This document shows, piece by piece, positions 1 to 8,820 of a stretch of 64,000 nt of DNA. This stretch comes from Nocardia sp. CDC159 (GTDB lineage: Bacteria > Actinomycetota > Actinomycetes > Mycobacteriales > Mycobacteriaceae). How positions within the stretch are numbered: the first letter of the stretch is position 1; the number at the start of each line of letters is the position of its first letter. The stretch is taken from contig NZ_JAMRXH010000012.1 in the NCBI RefSeq assembly GCF_023740735.1, positions 1 through 64,000 on the forward strand, read 5' to 3'. The notes beneath the pieces were generated by a model. It did not search any database. It was not told where the DNA came from and was given only the letters and a program-made list of their open reading frames with translations. A program made the position numbers and the translations under genes.

Positions 1-88
1 CATCGAAGCCTCCACCGAGTTCGGGGGATGGCAGCGCGGCCGGTGCCGCGATGCGGTTCAATGTCCATACCGCCCGAATGCGCCCCGG

Positions 89-454
89 TCACGCTGATTG
101 CTGGGGGTATCGTCCAATGACTGTGGTCGCGGCGAAGGGGACGTTCGCGACCACCGCGAAGGGTTCGCGCGGCGGGCGGACGTCGCGAATATCGATGTGG
201 TAGCAGCGGATTCGTGGATCTCCGGCATAGCGGCGAGCGAGCCGCCCGGCGTAGCGGGGGTCCTTCTCGTAGGCCAGCACGCGTCGGCTCGCGGCCAGTA
301 GCCGCCGGGTGAGCACGCCGTCGCCGGGGCCGATCTCGACGACGAGATCGTCGCCGGTCACGCCGGACGAGCGCACGACGCGGTGAACCGCGCCCGCGTC
401 GACGAGGAAATTCTGGGAAAGGATCTTGCGGGTACGCGAAAGCGCGCGGGACAT
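89..454 (-). pseudogene. Truncated Erm-type 23S rRNA adenine methyltransferase
   Basis: The 121-residue product matches the N-terminal half of Erm/KsgA rRNA adenine N6-methyltransferases: SQNFL (residues 13-17), SAM-binding EIGPGDGVLT (40-49), and catalytic motif IV NVPF (104-107). The frame stops 14 residues after motif IV, whereas Erm enzymes run to about 240-300 residues, so the substrate-binding and C-terminal domains are missing. The other two frames over positions 1-88 show no Erm-like sequence, so a single frameshift is not an obvious explanation; deletion or replacement is more likely. The start ATG at 454 has a strong GGAGG (461-465) six bases upstream, so expression signals survive. 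Intact relatives dimethylate A2058 and give macrolide resistance; this copy is probably inactive. Confidence 0.65.
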
Positions 455-567
455 GGGTGTCCTCCGAAGTGGAGCGGCCGAATCGGAAAGAAGTGATTCG
501 CCCGGACCATGCCAATGCGCGTGCGGCCGCGACGAGATTCGTCAGCGGCGGATGAACGACCCGAGGA

Positions 568-669
568 TCAGAACGACGGGTTGGAAGCGGCGGTGCGATG
601 CGCAGGCAGGGTCCAGGCCCCCGCGCGGATCCGCACGAAATATGCGCCGACCGCGCATGCCCCGTTCAT
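568..669 (-). CDS. Possible leader peptide upstream of the erm-like gene
   Basis: A 33-codon ORF in the 277-bp gap upstream of the erm remnant, same strand, opening with ATG at 669 behind a weak GGCAGG. It carries Arg-Ile-Arg at residues 13-15, a +X+ pattern known from macrolide-stalled Erm leader peptides. The erm ribosome site can pair in a small hairpin (CTCC/GGAG, 462-474), which would suit attenuation control. The ORF is short and its position is only suggestive. Nothing else recognisable lies in 455-731. Confidence 0.22.
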   Translation of the reverse strand: MNGACAVGAYFVRIRAGAWTLPAHRTAASNPSF

Positions 670-731
670 CGCTGTACCTGCCACGGTGAGCACCGTAGGC
701 CGTGGCCGCGTGGCCGTCCAGTGAATATCCG

Positions 732-1892
732 CTAGGCGGTGCGGCAGGCGCTGTCCCGAGCGCCGCCGATCACCTCGGCGTAGTGGCCCAGCAGTTCGGT
801 GCAGATCGCGGGCCAGGTGCGGTGCAGCACCGATTTGCGTGCGGCCGTGGCGAATCGGGTGCGCAGCTGCGGATCGCGCAGCGCCGCCACCGCACTGGGC
901 AGCAGTTCCGCGAAGCGATCGACCGGCAGCAGATATCCATTGCGGCAGTGCGCGATCAGATCGCGCGGCCCGCCCGCGTCCGGCCCGATCACCGGCAGCG
1001 CCGAGGCCAGTGCCTCCTGGACGCCCTGGCAGAACGTCTCGTGCTCGCCGGGGTGGACCATCACGTCCAGGCTGGCGTAGGCCCGCGCGAGTTCCGCGCC
1101 GCCCAGTTCGCCGGTGAAGACCGCCGAGGGCATCAGCTGCGCGAGCCGGGGCCGCTCCGGGCCGTCGCCGACGATCACCAGCTGAATATCCGGATCGTCG
1201 GCCAGCGCGGCCAGCCGCTCCACATGCTTCTCCGGCGCGAGCCGCCCCACGAATCCCACGACCAGCCGGTCGTCGGCGCCCCAGGCCGCGCGCAGCTCGG
1301 CACTACGGGCCGAGGGGGTGAAGCGGGCGATGTCCACGCCTCGGGCCCACCGGTGCACGCGCGGAATGCCATGCTGGGCAAGATCTTCCGCGGCCGCGCT
1401 GGACGGGGCCAGGGTGCGCGCGGCGCGCACGTGGATGCGCCGGGTCCATGCCCACGCCGCCCGGCGCGCCGGACCCAGTCCGTAGCTCTTGGCGAATCCG
1501 GCGACATCGGTCTGATAGACCGCCACCGCGGGCAGATCCAGCCGCAGCGCCGCCGCCACCCCGCCCGCGCCCAACAGGAACGGCGAGGCCAGATGCACCA
1601 CGTCGGCGTCGAATTCGTCGATGGCGGCGGTGATCACCGGCTGCGGCAGCCCGACCGGCAGCGAACTGATCTTGGGCACCATGACCGCGGGCACCCGCAC
1701 CACGGGGAAGCGGCCGTGCTCGCGCGGCGCGGGCGGCAGTCCGCGAGGGGTGTCGGGCGCGATGATCAGCGCATCGTGGCCGTGGCGGTCGAGGTGGTCG
1801 AGCACCTGCAGCACGGAGTTCACCACACCGTTCATATTCGGCAGGAACGACTCCGCGACTATCGCTACACGCACGCTTGCCAGTGTGATCAT
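732..1892 (-). CDS. mgtA: GDP-mannose-dependent alpha-mannosyltransferase (MgtA-like, GT4)
   Basis: A 386-residue GT-B glycosyltransferase of family GT4. The N-terminal Rossmann half starts [15 protein letters not shown]; the C-terminal half carries [10 protein letters not shown] (213-222) and the donor-binding EX7E region [12 protein letters not shown] (283-294). The M. tuberculosis counterpart Rv0557 (formerly called PimB) mannosylates glycolipids such as GlcA-diacylglycerol at the cytoplasmic membrane and sits in the same neighbourhood next to menJ and grcC. The open frame extends to 2102, but that extension is translated from a 23-bp repeat whose period is not a multiple of three, so ATG 1892 was chosen. 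GTG 1877 is also possible. Confidence 0.85.
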   Translation of the reverse strand: MITLASVRVAIVAESFLPNMNGVVNSVLQVLDHLDRHGHDALIIAPDTPRGLPPAPREHGRFPVVRVPAVMVPKISSLPVGLPQPVITAAIDEFDADVVHLASPFLLGAGGVAAALRLDLPAVAVYQTDVAGFAKSYGLGPARRAAWAWTRRIHVRAARTLAPSSAAAEDLAQHGIPRVHRWARGVDIARFTPSARSAELRAAWGADDRLVVGFVGRLAPEKHVERLAALADDPDIQLVIVGDGPERPRLAQLMPSAVFTGELGGAELARAYASLDVMVHPGEHETFCQGVQEALASALPVIGPDAGGPRDLIAHCRNGYLLPVDRFAELLPSAVAALRDPQLRTRFATAARKSVLHRTWPAICTELLGHYAEVIGGARDSACRTA

Positions 1893-1957
1893 CGCGCCCC
1901 GCCCCGCCGCCACACCGATGTGACACCTGTGCGAAGTTCCGGCGAACACTGGCCTCC

Positions 1958-2072
1958 GGCCAGGTCCAAGCCCATCAGAAGGCCAGGTCCAAGCCCATGA
2001 CAAGGCCAGGTCCAAGCCCATGAGAAGGCCAGGTCCAAGCCCATGAGAAGGCCAGGTCCAAGCCCATGAGAA
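1958..2072. repeat. Five tandem copies of a 23-bp minisatellite
   Basis: Five head-to-tail 23-bp units, consensus beginning GGCCAGGTCCAAGCCCATGA, at 1958-1980, 1981-2003, 2004-2026, 2027-2049 and 2050-2072. The last three are identical; the first differs from them at one base (CATC for CATG) and the second at one base (GACAA for GAGAA). A partial copy (GGCCAGGTCCA) recurs at 2091-2101. A 23-bp period shifts frame each copy, so it is non-coding. It lies between mgtA and the DUF3592 gene, where it could affect transcript structure or copy number could vary between strains. Confidence 0.95.
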
Positions 2073-2130
2073 GGCAAGCCAATATGTGGCGGCCAGGTCC
2101 ACTGAGTGAGGATGGGGCGGAACGCGCTGA

Positions 2131-2598
2131 CTAGGCCACTGGACGGCTCAGCCGCCGCAGCAGCCACAGCACGGGGAGGGCGAGGCCCCAGGCCACGACG
2201 ATCACCGACAGTGCGGGAATGATCGCCACCCGGGCGTCGCGGCCGGCGACCCGCACCAGATCCGGGTCGCTGCGGCTGTATTCGACGTTGATCCGCTCGC
2301 CGGCGGTCAGCTTCGTCGGATACAGCACGCCCACCTTCGGGTTGTGCGTCACCCCGTCGGGAGTGGTGTAGGTGACCGCCGAGCGCAGCCGCCCGGCCGA
2401 CAACACCTCCGCACTGGTCACACCCTTGTTCGAGCTGATCAGAATGTCGTCGCGCCAGGCCGCCAGCACCAGCAGCACGGCGAGCACGCTGACCGTGGTG
2501 GCGGCGATGAGCACGCCGATCCGGGTGCGCCGCAGGCGAATCGGCGGTCCGTCGATCGGGTCCGCACGCCGGTGATCAGACTGCGTGGTTTCCGACAC
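2131..2598 (-). CDS. DUF3592-like membrane protein
   Basis: A 155-residue protein with two predicted membrane segments (about 28-48 and 123-146) flanking an extracytoplasmic beta-rich region of about 75 residues, the usual DUF3592 layout. No catalytic residues are evident and its function is unknown. A membrane protein gene (Rv0556) precedes mgtA in M. tuberculosis too, so the pairing appears conserved, although here the repeat tract separates the two. Divergent from the START-like gene at 2639 with only 40 bp between. Confidence 0.75.
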   Translation of the reverse strand: MSETTQSDHRRADPIDGPPIRLRRTRIGVLIAATTVSVLAVLLVLAAWRDDILISSNKGVTSAEVLSAGRLRSAVTYTTPDGVTHNPKVGVLYPTKLTAGERINVEYSRSDPDLVRVAGRDARVAIIPALSVIVVAWGLALPVLWLLRRLSRPVA

Positions 2599-2638
2599 CG
2601 CACAAGGCTATTGCATCCTTCGGCTAGCGTGTGCGGGC

Positions 2639-3142
2639 ATGTCCCGAAAATTCAGCTTCACCGTGCCATACAGCGTCCCGGTCGAAGAGCTTCACCGGGC
2701 GATCATCGACGACGAACTGTGGCGGGCCCGATTCTCCGCGGCCGAGACCGCCACCCTGGACCTGTCGCATCCGGACGGGCCGGACACCATCCGCATCCAC
2801 ATGACCGAACGGGCCGCGGCCGAGAAGATCCCGTCCATCGTGACCAAGGTGCTCAAGAGCGAACTCGTGCTCGAGCGCACCGACAACTGGGGACCGCTGC
2901 AGGGCGATATCGCCCGCGGCACCTTCGCCGGCGCGACCAAGGGCATCAGCACCGATATGGAGGGCACCTACGAGCTGCGGCCCACGGCCGAGGGCTCGGA
3001 GATCGAGGTGGCGGGCACCGTGACGGTCAAGGTGCCGATCGTGGGCGGGGCCATCGAGCCACTGGCCGAACAGCTGCAGCACCGCGTGGTGAACAGCGAG
3101 CGCAAGTTCATCGAGGAGTGGTTGGCCAAGGCCGACGCATAG
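2639..3142 (+). CDS. DUF2505 (START-like) family protein
   Basis: A 167-residue protein starting MSRKFSFTVPYSVPVEELHRA, with the alternating strand pattern and C-terminal long helix (NSERKFIEEWLAKADA) of DUF2505/START-like hydrophobic-ligand folds common in mycolic-acid bacteria. No biochemical role is known. ATG 2639 was chosen because TAGCGT (2625-2630) lies 8 bases before it and there is no Shine-Dalgarno, fitting a leaderless transcript. The open frame extends upstream to 2585 but overlaps the divergent gene's start. Confidence 0.75.
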   Translation: MSRKFSFTVPYSVPVEELHRAIIDDELWRARFSAAETATLDLSHPDGPDTIRIHMTERAAAEKIPSIVTKVLKSELVLERTDNWGPLQGDIARGTFAGATKGISTDMEGTYELRPTAEGSEIEVAGTVTVKVPIVGGAIEPLAEQLQHRVVNSERKFIEEWLAKADA

Positions 3143-3193
3143 TCCCGAAATCCCGGGTCCCGGCCGAGGCCGCCCTCGGCCGGGCAACCCGTT

Positions 3194-3673
3194 TCACTGG
3201 TTGGGCTGGTTGGGGTCGCAGACGTCCTCGCCCGACCAGTCCGTGGTCTTCGGGTCGAACTCCCGCTGTTCCACCAGAACCAGCCAGTTTCCGGAGTTGT
3301 CCCGCATCACCGCCTCCACGCCGTAGGGGCGCTCCGAGGGCGGCTGCACGAATTCCACGCCCTTGGCGGTCAGCTCCTCGTACGCCTTCTGACAGTCGTC
3401 GGTGCGCAGCCCGAGCGCGCCGTGGGTCCCGTTGGCCAGCGCGCGGCGGATGGCCTCGGCCAGATTGTCGTCCAGCGGCGGGCCCGGAACCATCAGCGCG
3501 ACCCCCAGCTCGGGATGGTCGGGCTGGGCCACCGTCACCCAACGGAAACCGTTCTCGCCCATGGTCACGTCGGCGGTCTCCACGAAGCCCAGCTTGTCGA
3601 TGTACCACTGCTTGGCCTCGGATTGATCGGTCACATACACGGTGACCAGCGAAATGTTTGTGATCGTTGCCAT
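3194..3673 (-). CDS. VOC (glyoxalase/bleomycin-resistance fold) protein
   Basis: A 159-residue protein with two beta-alpha-beta-beta-beta halves: VTVYVTDQSEAKQWYIDKLG near the N-terminus and GALGLRTDDCQKAYEEL from about residue 87, ending MRDNSGNWLVLVE. This is the vicinal-oxygen-chelate fold; substrate unknown. TAGCCT six bases before ATG 3673 suggests its own leaderless promoter inside the 61-bp gap after the araC gene. AraC regulators are often paired with VOC proteins, so a functional link is inferred. Confidence 0.85.
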   Translation of the reverse strand: MATITNISLVTVYVTDQSEAKQWYIDKLGFVETADVTMGENGFRWVTVAQPDHPELGVALMVPGPPLDDNLAEAIRRALANGTHGALGLRTDDCQKAYEELTAKGVEFVQPPSERPYGVEAVMRDNSGNWLVLVEQREFDPKTTDWSGEDVCDPNQPNQ

Positions 3674-3734
3674 GCGATCAGGCTATGGCCGCTGCCGCAT
3701 CGTCCGCTTCTTCAAAATTGCGGACCTCGCTCGG

Positions 3735-4151
3735 TCATTCGCGTTTGCGGTCGGACAGCCCGTGCATGAACACGTAGCAGCCCGGGATGTGCGGCACGCC
3801 CTCCGCCGCGAACTTCGCCTGGTACGCCGACGGCGACATGCCCACCAGCTCGGTGAACTTGCGGCTGAACGACCCCAGGCTGGTGTACCCCACCAGCATG
3901 CACGCCTCGGTGACCGTGACATTGGTCGCACGCAGCAGATCCTGCGCCCGCTCGATCCGCCGCTCGGCCAGATACAGCGCGGGCGTCTTGCCGTAGGTCG
4001 CGGCGAAACAGCGCAGGAAGTGATACTTCGACACCCCGGCCGCGGCGGCCAGGCCGTCCAGATCCAGCGGTTCGGCGTAGTGGCGGTCGGCCAGGTCCCG
4101 CGCCCGGCGCAGATGCGGGAGCAGATCCTCGGGGACCGATCGCGCGTCCAT
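3735..4151 (-). CDS. AraC-family transcriptional regulator (DNA-binding domain only)
   Basis: A 138-residue protein that is essentially the AraC/XylS double helix-turn-helix: first HTH LDGLAAAAGVSKYHFLRCF, second VTEACMLVGYTSLGSFSRKF, then the family signature FTELVGMSPSAYQ. It has no separate ligand-binding domain. ATG 4151 overlaps the TAA of menJ (TAATG), indicating translational coupling; the open frame upstream to 4208 lies inside menJ and is ignored. A target among menJ or the VOC gene is plausible but inferred. Confidence 0.85.
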   Translation of the reverse strand: MDARSVPEDLLPHLRRARDLADRHYAEPLDLDGLAAAAGVSKYHFLRCFAATYGKTPALYLAERRIERAQDLLRATNVTVTEACMLVGYTSLGSFSRKFTELVGMSPSAYQAKFAAEGVPHIPGCYVFMHGLSDRKRE

Positions 4152-5425
4152 TACGTGAACGGCTCCAGCTCGTCCAGGCGCATGGAGGCCCGGCCCGCCG
4201 TCCGCCACGCCCGCGCCACCAGATCGCTGTCCTCCTCGGTGACCAGATTGCCCATCACCCGAACCGCCGTGTGCTGCAGGAACTTCGACCGCATCACCGG
4301 CGGTCCGCCGATCGGCACCATGCGCGGATGGGTTGCCAGCGCCGCGATCCGGCGCGCCACCGAGAACGTGCGGCCGTAGCGGGCGCGCAGCAGATCCGGC
4401 CAGAGGGTGGTCAGATCCGGCTCGTCGAGCAGTGCGGCCAGCAGATGGCCGCCCTCGAGCCCGTAGTCGATACCCTCACCGTTGAGCGGATTCACGCAGC
4501 CCGCCGCATCGCCGACCAGCGCCCAGTTGCGGCCGCTCACATTCGACACCGCACCGCCCATGGGCAGTAGCGCCGAGGCCACCGCGCGAGTCTCGCCCTC
4601 GAACTCCCATTCCGCGCGGCGTAGCGAGACATAGTGCTGCAGCAGGGGTTTCAACGCGACGTGCGAGGGCCGCCGCTCGGTGGCCAGCGAACCGACCCCG
4701 ATATTGACCTCGCCGTTGCCGAGCGGGAACACCCAGCCGTAACCGGGCACCAAGGCGCCCTCGGCGTCGCGCAGTTCCAGATGCGAGGTGATCCACTCGT
4801 CGTCACTGCGACCGGAGCGGATGTACGCGCGCGCCGCGACGCCGTAGGCGTACTGCCGATGCCAGGTGCGGCCCAACAGCTTTCCGACCGGCGAGCGCAC
4901 CCCGTCGGCGACGATCAGGACGCGGCAGCCGATCTCGCGCGTGCCCGCGTCGGTGCGCACGGTGACCCCCGTGACCCGGTCGCCGCTGCGGGCCACGTCC
5001 ACCACCCGAGCGTCGTCGACCATGCGCGCACCCCACTTCACCGCCGTCTCGCGCAGTTTGTCGTCGAGTTCGGTGCGGGGCACGGCACTTCCGTAGGCCG
5101 GGAACGAGCCGTCGGGCCAGCGCAGCAGCGCCTCGCGGCCGAATCCGGTCATCCGCAGGCCGCGATTGACGGTATGCGCGCGCACCCATTCGCCCAGGCC
5201 CAGATGTTCCAGCTCGGCGGTGGCGCGCGGGGTCAGCCCGTCGCCGCAGGTCTTGTCGCGCGGGAACGTCGCCGAGTCCACGAGCAGCACATCGCGCCCG
5301 GATCGGGCGACCCACGCCGCGGCGGCCGAACCGGCCGGACCCGCGCCGACCACCAGCACGTCGGCATGGTCGGGCAGCGATTCGACGGTGCGATCGCGGG
5401 CGGACGTGGGATCCGGTGCAACCAT
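4151..5425 (-). CDS. menJ: Menaquinone isoprenyl reductase, geranylgeranyl reductase family (MenJ-like)
   Basis: A 424-residue flavoprotein of the geranylgeranyl-reductase family: FAD-binding VVGAGPAGSAAAAW near residue 25, a conserved CGDGLTPRA segment, and the second FAD motif GDAAGCVNPLNGEGI. M. tuberculosis Rv0561c (MenJ) reduces one isoprene unit of menaquinone-9 and is likewise divergent from grcC1, so the same role in respiratory quinone maturation at the membrane is inferred. It is the first gene of a menJ-araC-VOC cluster and is divergent from the polyprenyl synthase across about 110-140 bp. Confidence 0.85.
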   Translation of the reverse strand: MVAPDPTSARDRTVESLPDHADVLVVGAGPAGSAAAAWVARSGRDVLLVDSATFPRDKTCGDGLTPRATAELEHLGLGEWVRAHTVNRGLRMTGFGREALLRWPDGSFPAYGSAVPRTELDDKLRETAVKWGARMVDDARVVDVARSGDRVTGVTVRTDAGTREIGCRVLIVADGVRSPVGKLLGRTWHRQYAYGVAARAYIRSGRSDDEWITSHLELRDAEGALVPGYGWVFPLGNGEVNIGVGSLATERRPSHVALKPLLQHYVSLRRAEWEFEGETRAVASALLPMGGAVSNVSGRNWALVGDAAGCVNPLNGEGIDYGLEGGHLLAALLDEPDLTTLWPDLLRARYGRTFSVARRIAALATHPRMVPIGGPPVMRSKFLQHTAVRVMGNLVTEEDSDLVARAWRTAGRASMRLDELEPFT

Positions 5426-5563
5426 GGGGTCAATACTTCCAGCACCCCCCGACAGGTGTCGTGCGGTGTCTGATTTCTCCCACAGTGACGGTGTTCATGG
5501 GGGTTCGGCATCCGACACGCTAGGTTCTTCGGTGTGGGGACGGACGCGGCGTTGGGAGACGAG

Positions 5564-6586
5564 ATGAGTGCATCGGCTGTGCGCGATGAGAGCACCGTGG
5601 TCGCCGGGGTGGACTTGGGCGACCCCGAGCTCGCGGCGACGGTGCGCAACGGACTGGACGAGGTCGAGAAACTACTGATCAGCGAGCTGTCCGACGGGGA
5701 GGAGTTCCTGCAGGAGGCCGCGCTGCACCTGGCCAAGGCCGGGGGTAAGCGATTCCGCCCGCTGTTCACCATCCTCACCGGACAGCTGGGGCCGCGCCCG
5801 ACCGATCCGGATCTGATCACCGCGGGCACGGTCGTCGAGCTGGTCCACCTGGCCACCCTCTACCACGACGACGTGATGGACGAGGCGCCCATGCGGCGCG
5901 GCGCGCCCAGCGTGAACTCCCGCTGGGGCAACAGCATTGCCATCCTCGCCGGTGACTACCTGTTCGCCCACGCCTCCCGCCTGGTGTCCACGCTGGGACC
6001 CGACGCGGTGCGCGTGATCGCCGAGACGTTCGCCGAACTGGTCACCGGACAGATGCGGGAAACCATGGGGGCCAAGCAATCCCAGGATCCCGTGGAGCAC
6101 TACCTGCGGGTGGTCTGGGAGAAGACCGGCTCGCTCATCGCGGCCGCGGGCCGCTTCGGCGGCACCTTCTCCGGTGCGGATCTCGACCACATCGAGCGGC
6201 TGGCCCGCCTCGGCGACGCGGTCGGCACGGCATTCCAGATCTCCGACGACATCATCGACATCTCCTCGGTCTCCGAGCAGTCCGGTAAGACCCCGGGCAC
6301 CGACCTGCGCGAGGGTGTGCACACCCTGCCGGTGCTGTACGCGCTGCGCGACGAGGGCGCCGAGGGCGACCGCCTGCGCAAGCTGCTGGCCCGCCCGCTC
6401 GAATCCGACGACGAGGTGGTTGAGGCGCTGGAACTGCTGTCCCGCTCGCGCGGCATGGTGCTGGCCAAGGAGAAACTGCAGGGCTACGCCGACCTGGCCC
6501 ACGCCGAACTCTCGGCCCTGCCCGCGGGCCCGGCCAACGAGGCCCTGGAGCGCCTGGTCCGCTACACCATCGAACGCGTGGGTTGA
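5564..6586 (+). CDS. grcC: Polyprenyl diphosphate synthase (GrcC/HepT type)
   Basis: A 340-residue trans-isoprenyl diphosphate synthase with both aspartate-rich motifs: DDVMD at 102-106 and DDIID at 228-232, plus GGKRFRP near the N-terminus. It chains isopentenyl diphosphate units, probably for the menaquinone side chain given divergent menJ. ATG 5564 has GGGAG five bases upstream. An in-frame GTG at 5534 lies seven bases after TAGGTT (5521-5526) and could be a leaderless start adding ten residues; both starts are compatible with that promoter. Confidence 0.9.
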   Translation: MSASAVRDESTVVAGVDLGDPELAATVRNGLDEVEKLLISELSDGEEFLQEAALHLAKAGGKRFRPLFTILTGQLGPRPTDPDLITAGTVVELVHLATLYHDDVMDEAPMRRGAPSVNSRWGNSIAILAGDYLFAHASRLVSTLGPDAVRVIAETFAELVTGQMRETMGAKQSQDPVEHYLRVVWEKTGSLIAAAGRFGGTFSGADLDHIERLARLGDAVGTAFQISDDIIDISSVSEQSGKTPGTDLREGVHTLPVLYALRDEGAEGDRLRKLLARPLESDDEVVEALELLSRSRGMVLAKEKLQGYADLAHAELSALPAGPANEALERLVRYTIERVG

Positions 6587-6654
6587 TCCGAAGGCGGCCG
6601 GGAATTTCCGGTAATGTCACAGTTCAATCTGGAACTCGTTCTCAGCTCCTATCG

Positions 6655-6682
6655 TTGACCTGGTGTAACGCACATCTAGGGC
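6655..6682 (+). promoter_or_regulatory. Candidate htpX promoter
   Basis: TTGACC (6655-6660), 16-bp spacer, TAGGGC (6677-6682), 22 bases before the htpX start codon. The sequence resembles a housekeeping sigma promoter; the -10 is not perfect. Confidence 0.4.
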
Positions 6683-6704
6683 CGGACGGCGTGGAGAGGC
6701 GGAC

Positions 6705-7592
6705 ATGCACGGACATGGTTACGCGAACGGGTTGAAGACCTTCGGGTTGATGGTCGGTTTGTCGGCGTTGATCGTCGTCGCCGGGGCGATGTTCCGTAGC
6801 CCGACCATCCTGCTGATCGCGATCCTGATCGCCGTGGGCATGAACGCCTACGCGTATTTCAACAGCGACAAGCTGGCGCTGCGGGCGATGCACGCCCAGC
6901 CGGTCTCCGAGCTGGAGGCCCCGGTCATGTACAAGATCGTGCGGGAGCTGGCGACCACGGCGCGCCAGCCCATGCCGCGGCTCTACATCAGCCCGACCAA
7001 TGCCCCCAACGCGTTCGCCACCGGGCGCAATCCCCGGCATGCGGCGGTCTGCTGCACCAGCGGCATCCTGCAGATCCTCGACGAGCGGGAGTTGCGCGCG
7101 GTGCTCGGCCACGAACTGTCGCACGTGTACAACCGCGACATCCTGATCTCGTCGGTCGCGGGCGCGCTGGCCGCGGTCATCTCCGGTCTGGCCAATCTCG
7201 CCTTCTTCGCGGGCGCGTTCGGTGGTGGCAATCGCGACGGTGAGGGGCCCAACATCATTGGCGTGCTGCTGGTTTCGCTGTTGGGGCCGATCGCCGCCTC
7301 GCTGATCAAACTGGCCGTGTCCCGCTCGCGCGAGTATCAGGCCGACCAGGACGGGGCCGCGCTCACCGGCGACCCCCTGGCCCTGGCCTCGGCGCTGCGC
7401 AAGCTGGAGAGCGGCACCCAGGCCGCCCCGCTGCCGCCCGAACCGCAGCTGACCGCCCAGTCTCACCTGATGATCGCCAACCCGTTCCGCAACGGCGACC
7501 GGATGGCCCGCTGGTTCTCCACCCACCCGCCCATGGCGGATCGGATCGCCCGGCTGGAGCAGATGGCGGGCGGGCCGCGGAACTACCGGTAG
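6705..7592 (+). CDS. htpX: Membrane zinc metalloprotease HtpX
   Basis: A 295-residue M48 family protease: two N-terminal membrane segments (about 12-28 and 33-50), zinc-binding HELSH at 136-140 with the third ligand Glu210 in SRSREYQAD, and further hydrophobic segments at about 150-170 and 183-206. HtpX cleaves misfolded membrane proteins at the cytoplasmic face. GGAGAGG sits seven bases before ATG 6705. Its last 10 bp overlap the end of convergent yajQ. Confidence 0.95.
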   Translation: MHGHGYANGLKTFGLMVGLSALIVVAGAMFRSPTILLIAILIAVGMNAYAYFNSDKLALRAMHAQPVSELEAPVMYKIVRELATTARQPMPRLYISPTNAPNAFATGRNPRHAAVCCTSGILQILDERELRAVLGHELSHVYNRDILISSVAGALAAVISGLANLAFFAGAFGGGNRDGEGPNIIGVLLVSLLGPIAASLIKLAVSRSREYQADQDGAALTGDPLALASALRKLESGTQAAPLPPEPQLTAQSHLMIANPFRNGDRMARWFSTHPPMADRIARLEQMAGGPRNYR

Positions 7593-8074
7593 TTCACGAA
7601 CTGCAGCGCGGCATCGAAATCGCTGCTTTTCAGCAGCGCGATGACCGCCTGTAGATCGTCGCGCTTCTTACCGCTGACCCGCAGCTCGTCGCCCTGGATC
7701 TGGGCCTTGACGCCCTTGGGGCCCTCGTCGCGGATCTTCTTGGAGATCTTCTTGGCGGTCTCGGGCGAGATGCCCTCCTTGACCGTCCCTGTGATTTTGT
7801 ACACCTTGCCGGATGCCTGCGGCTCCCCGGCCTCGAAGGCCTTGAGCGAGATGTCGCGGCGGATCAGCTTCTCCTTGAACACCTCCAGCGCGGCCTTGAC
7901 GCGGTCCTCCGACTCGGCCGTCAGCACGATCTTCTCCGTCCCGGACCATTCGATGCTCGCGCCGGTGCCGCGGAAGTCGTAGCGGGTGTTCAGCTCCTTG
8001 ACCGTCTGGTTGAGGGCGTTGTCGACCTCCTGACGATCGACCTTGCTCACGACATCGAATGACGAATCGGCCAC
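7583..8074 (-). CDS. yajQ: YajQ-family nucleotide-binding protein
   Basis: A 163-residue protein with the full YajQ/DUF520 sequence: [18 protein letters not shown] at the start, TRYDFRG, and a C-terminal [15 protein letters not shown]. Relatives fold as two RRM-like domains and bind nucleotides, in some species cyclic-di-GMP. GTG 8074 was chosen: GGAG lies ten bases upstream and the product then begins at the family's normal N-terminus. The open frame runs to 8173 without family similarity. Confidence 0.92.
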   Translation of the reverse strand: MADSSFDVVSKVDRQEVDNALNQTVKELNTRYDFRGTGASIEWSGTEKIVLTAESEDRVKAALEVFKEKLIRRDISLKAFEAGEPQASGKVYKITGTVKEGISPETAKKISKKIRDEGPKGVKAQIQGDELRVSGKKRDDLQAVIALLKSSDFDAALQFVNYR

Positions 8075-8202
8075 ACTGTGCTCCTGTCTCACGGGCTCGA
8101 GGTTCGTAGCAGAATTTCTACCCCGACCGACCGACGCTAGTCGCCCGGCGCGCGGGAGTCGATCCGGGCACACGGGCTCCTATCGGGCGCTGGCCAGCCG
8201 GT

Positions 8203-8233
8203 TTGCGTCAACAACCGGTACTCGTTGTATTCT
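8203..8233 (+). promoter_or_regulatory. Candidate promoter for tRNA-Tyr
   Basis: TTGCGT (8203-8208) and TATTCT (8228-8233) with a 19-bp spacer, 27 bases before the tRNA. The spacer is longer than optimal. Confidence 0.4.
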
Positions 8234-8260
8234 CGTCAGCGCGCTGCAACGGCGCGACCT

Positions 8261-8341
8261 GGCGGATTGCCCGAGCGGCCAAAGGGAGCTGACTGTAAAT
8301 CAGCCGCGCAAGCTACGGAGGTTCGAATCCTTCATCCGCCA
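8261..8341 (+). tRNA. tRNA-Tyr (GTA)
   Basis: Class II tRNA with long variable arm. Acceptor stem GGCGGAT/ATCCGCC, anticodon stem GCTGA/TCAGC around loop CTGTAAA, T-loop GGTTCGAATCC, discriminator A at 8341. CCA is not encoded. Confidence 0.95.
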
Positions 8342-8348
8342 CACCAGG

Positions 8349-8384
8349 CCCCCGCGGAAGAGCGCCGCGGGGGTCGTTTCGTTT
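8349..8384 (+). terminator. Rho-independent terminator after tRNA-Tyr
   Basis: Perfect 9-bp stem CCCCCGCGG (8349-8357) / CCGCGGGGG (8365-8373), 7-base loop, followed by TCGTTTCGTTT. Confidence 0.8.
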
Positions 8385-8465
8385 ACCCGCCTCCCGCAGT
8401 CGTTCGCCCCGGCGAGGCCCGCCGACTCTGGCTCGGCCGTCCAAAACGCCCTCTGACCACACGGT

Positions 8466-8495
8466 TTGGAGCAGGGGCGGGTGTGTGTGTAACCT
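8466..8495 (+). promoter_or_regulatory. Candidate promoter for tRNA-Thr/tRNA-Met/rpmG
   Basis: TTGGAG (8466-8471), 18-bp spacer, TAACCT (8490-8495), about 60 bases before tRNA-Thr. Confidence 0.45.
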
Positions 8496-8554
8496 CGTTC
8501 AAGGCTTCGGCGCCCCGGGTGCGAGAGATCGCCACGCGGAGCGCCAGTAGTCAT

Positions 8555-8627
8555 GCCCCCTTAGCTCAGTCGGCAGAGCGTTTCCATGGTAAGGAAAAGG
8601 TCAACGGTTCGATTCCGTTAGGGGGCT
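8555..8627 (+). tRNA. tRNA-Thr (GGT)
   Basis: Acceptor stem GCCCCCT/AGGGGGC, anticodon stem TTTCC/GGAAA around loop ATGGTAA (anticodon GGT), T-loop GGTTCGATTCC, discriminator T at 8627. CCA is not encoded. Confidence 0.95.
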
Positions 8628-8701
8628 CGCCGGATTGCCGGTGGTGACCCAACTCGGCACTCCATGGGCCGGGCGGCGACTCCACCGCAATGCCGTGTGA
8701 T

Positions 8702-8774
8702 GGCGGTGTAGCTCAGGTGGTAGAGCAAACGACTCATAATCGTTGTGTCGCCGGTTCGAGTCCGGCCATCGCTA
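8702..8774 (+). tRNA. tRNA-Met (CAT), elongator type
   Basis: Acceptor stem GGCGGTG/CATCGCT (two G-T wobbles), anticodon arm ACGACTCATAATCGT, T-arm GCCGG/CCGGC. The first acceptor position is a G-T wobble pair rather than the C1xA72 mismatch typical of bacterial initiator tRNA, so it is called elongator. It is followed 46 bases later by rpmG. Confidence 0.93.
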
Positions 8775-8820
8775 CCCATACTGATTACAACCCTAGGTTG
8801 ACCGGAAAGAAGGCATAATC

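Noticed and set aside
1893-2102. N-terminal extension of the mgtA frame with repeated Trp-rich peptide
   Set aside because: Translated from a 23-bp repeat that changes frame at each copy, so the peptide repeat is accidental; family similarity starts at 1892.
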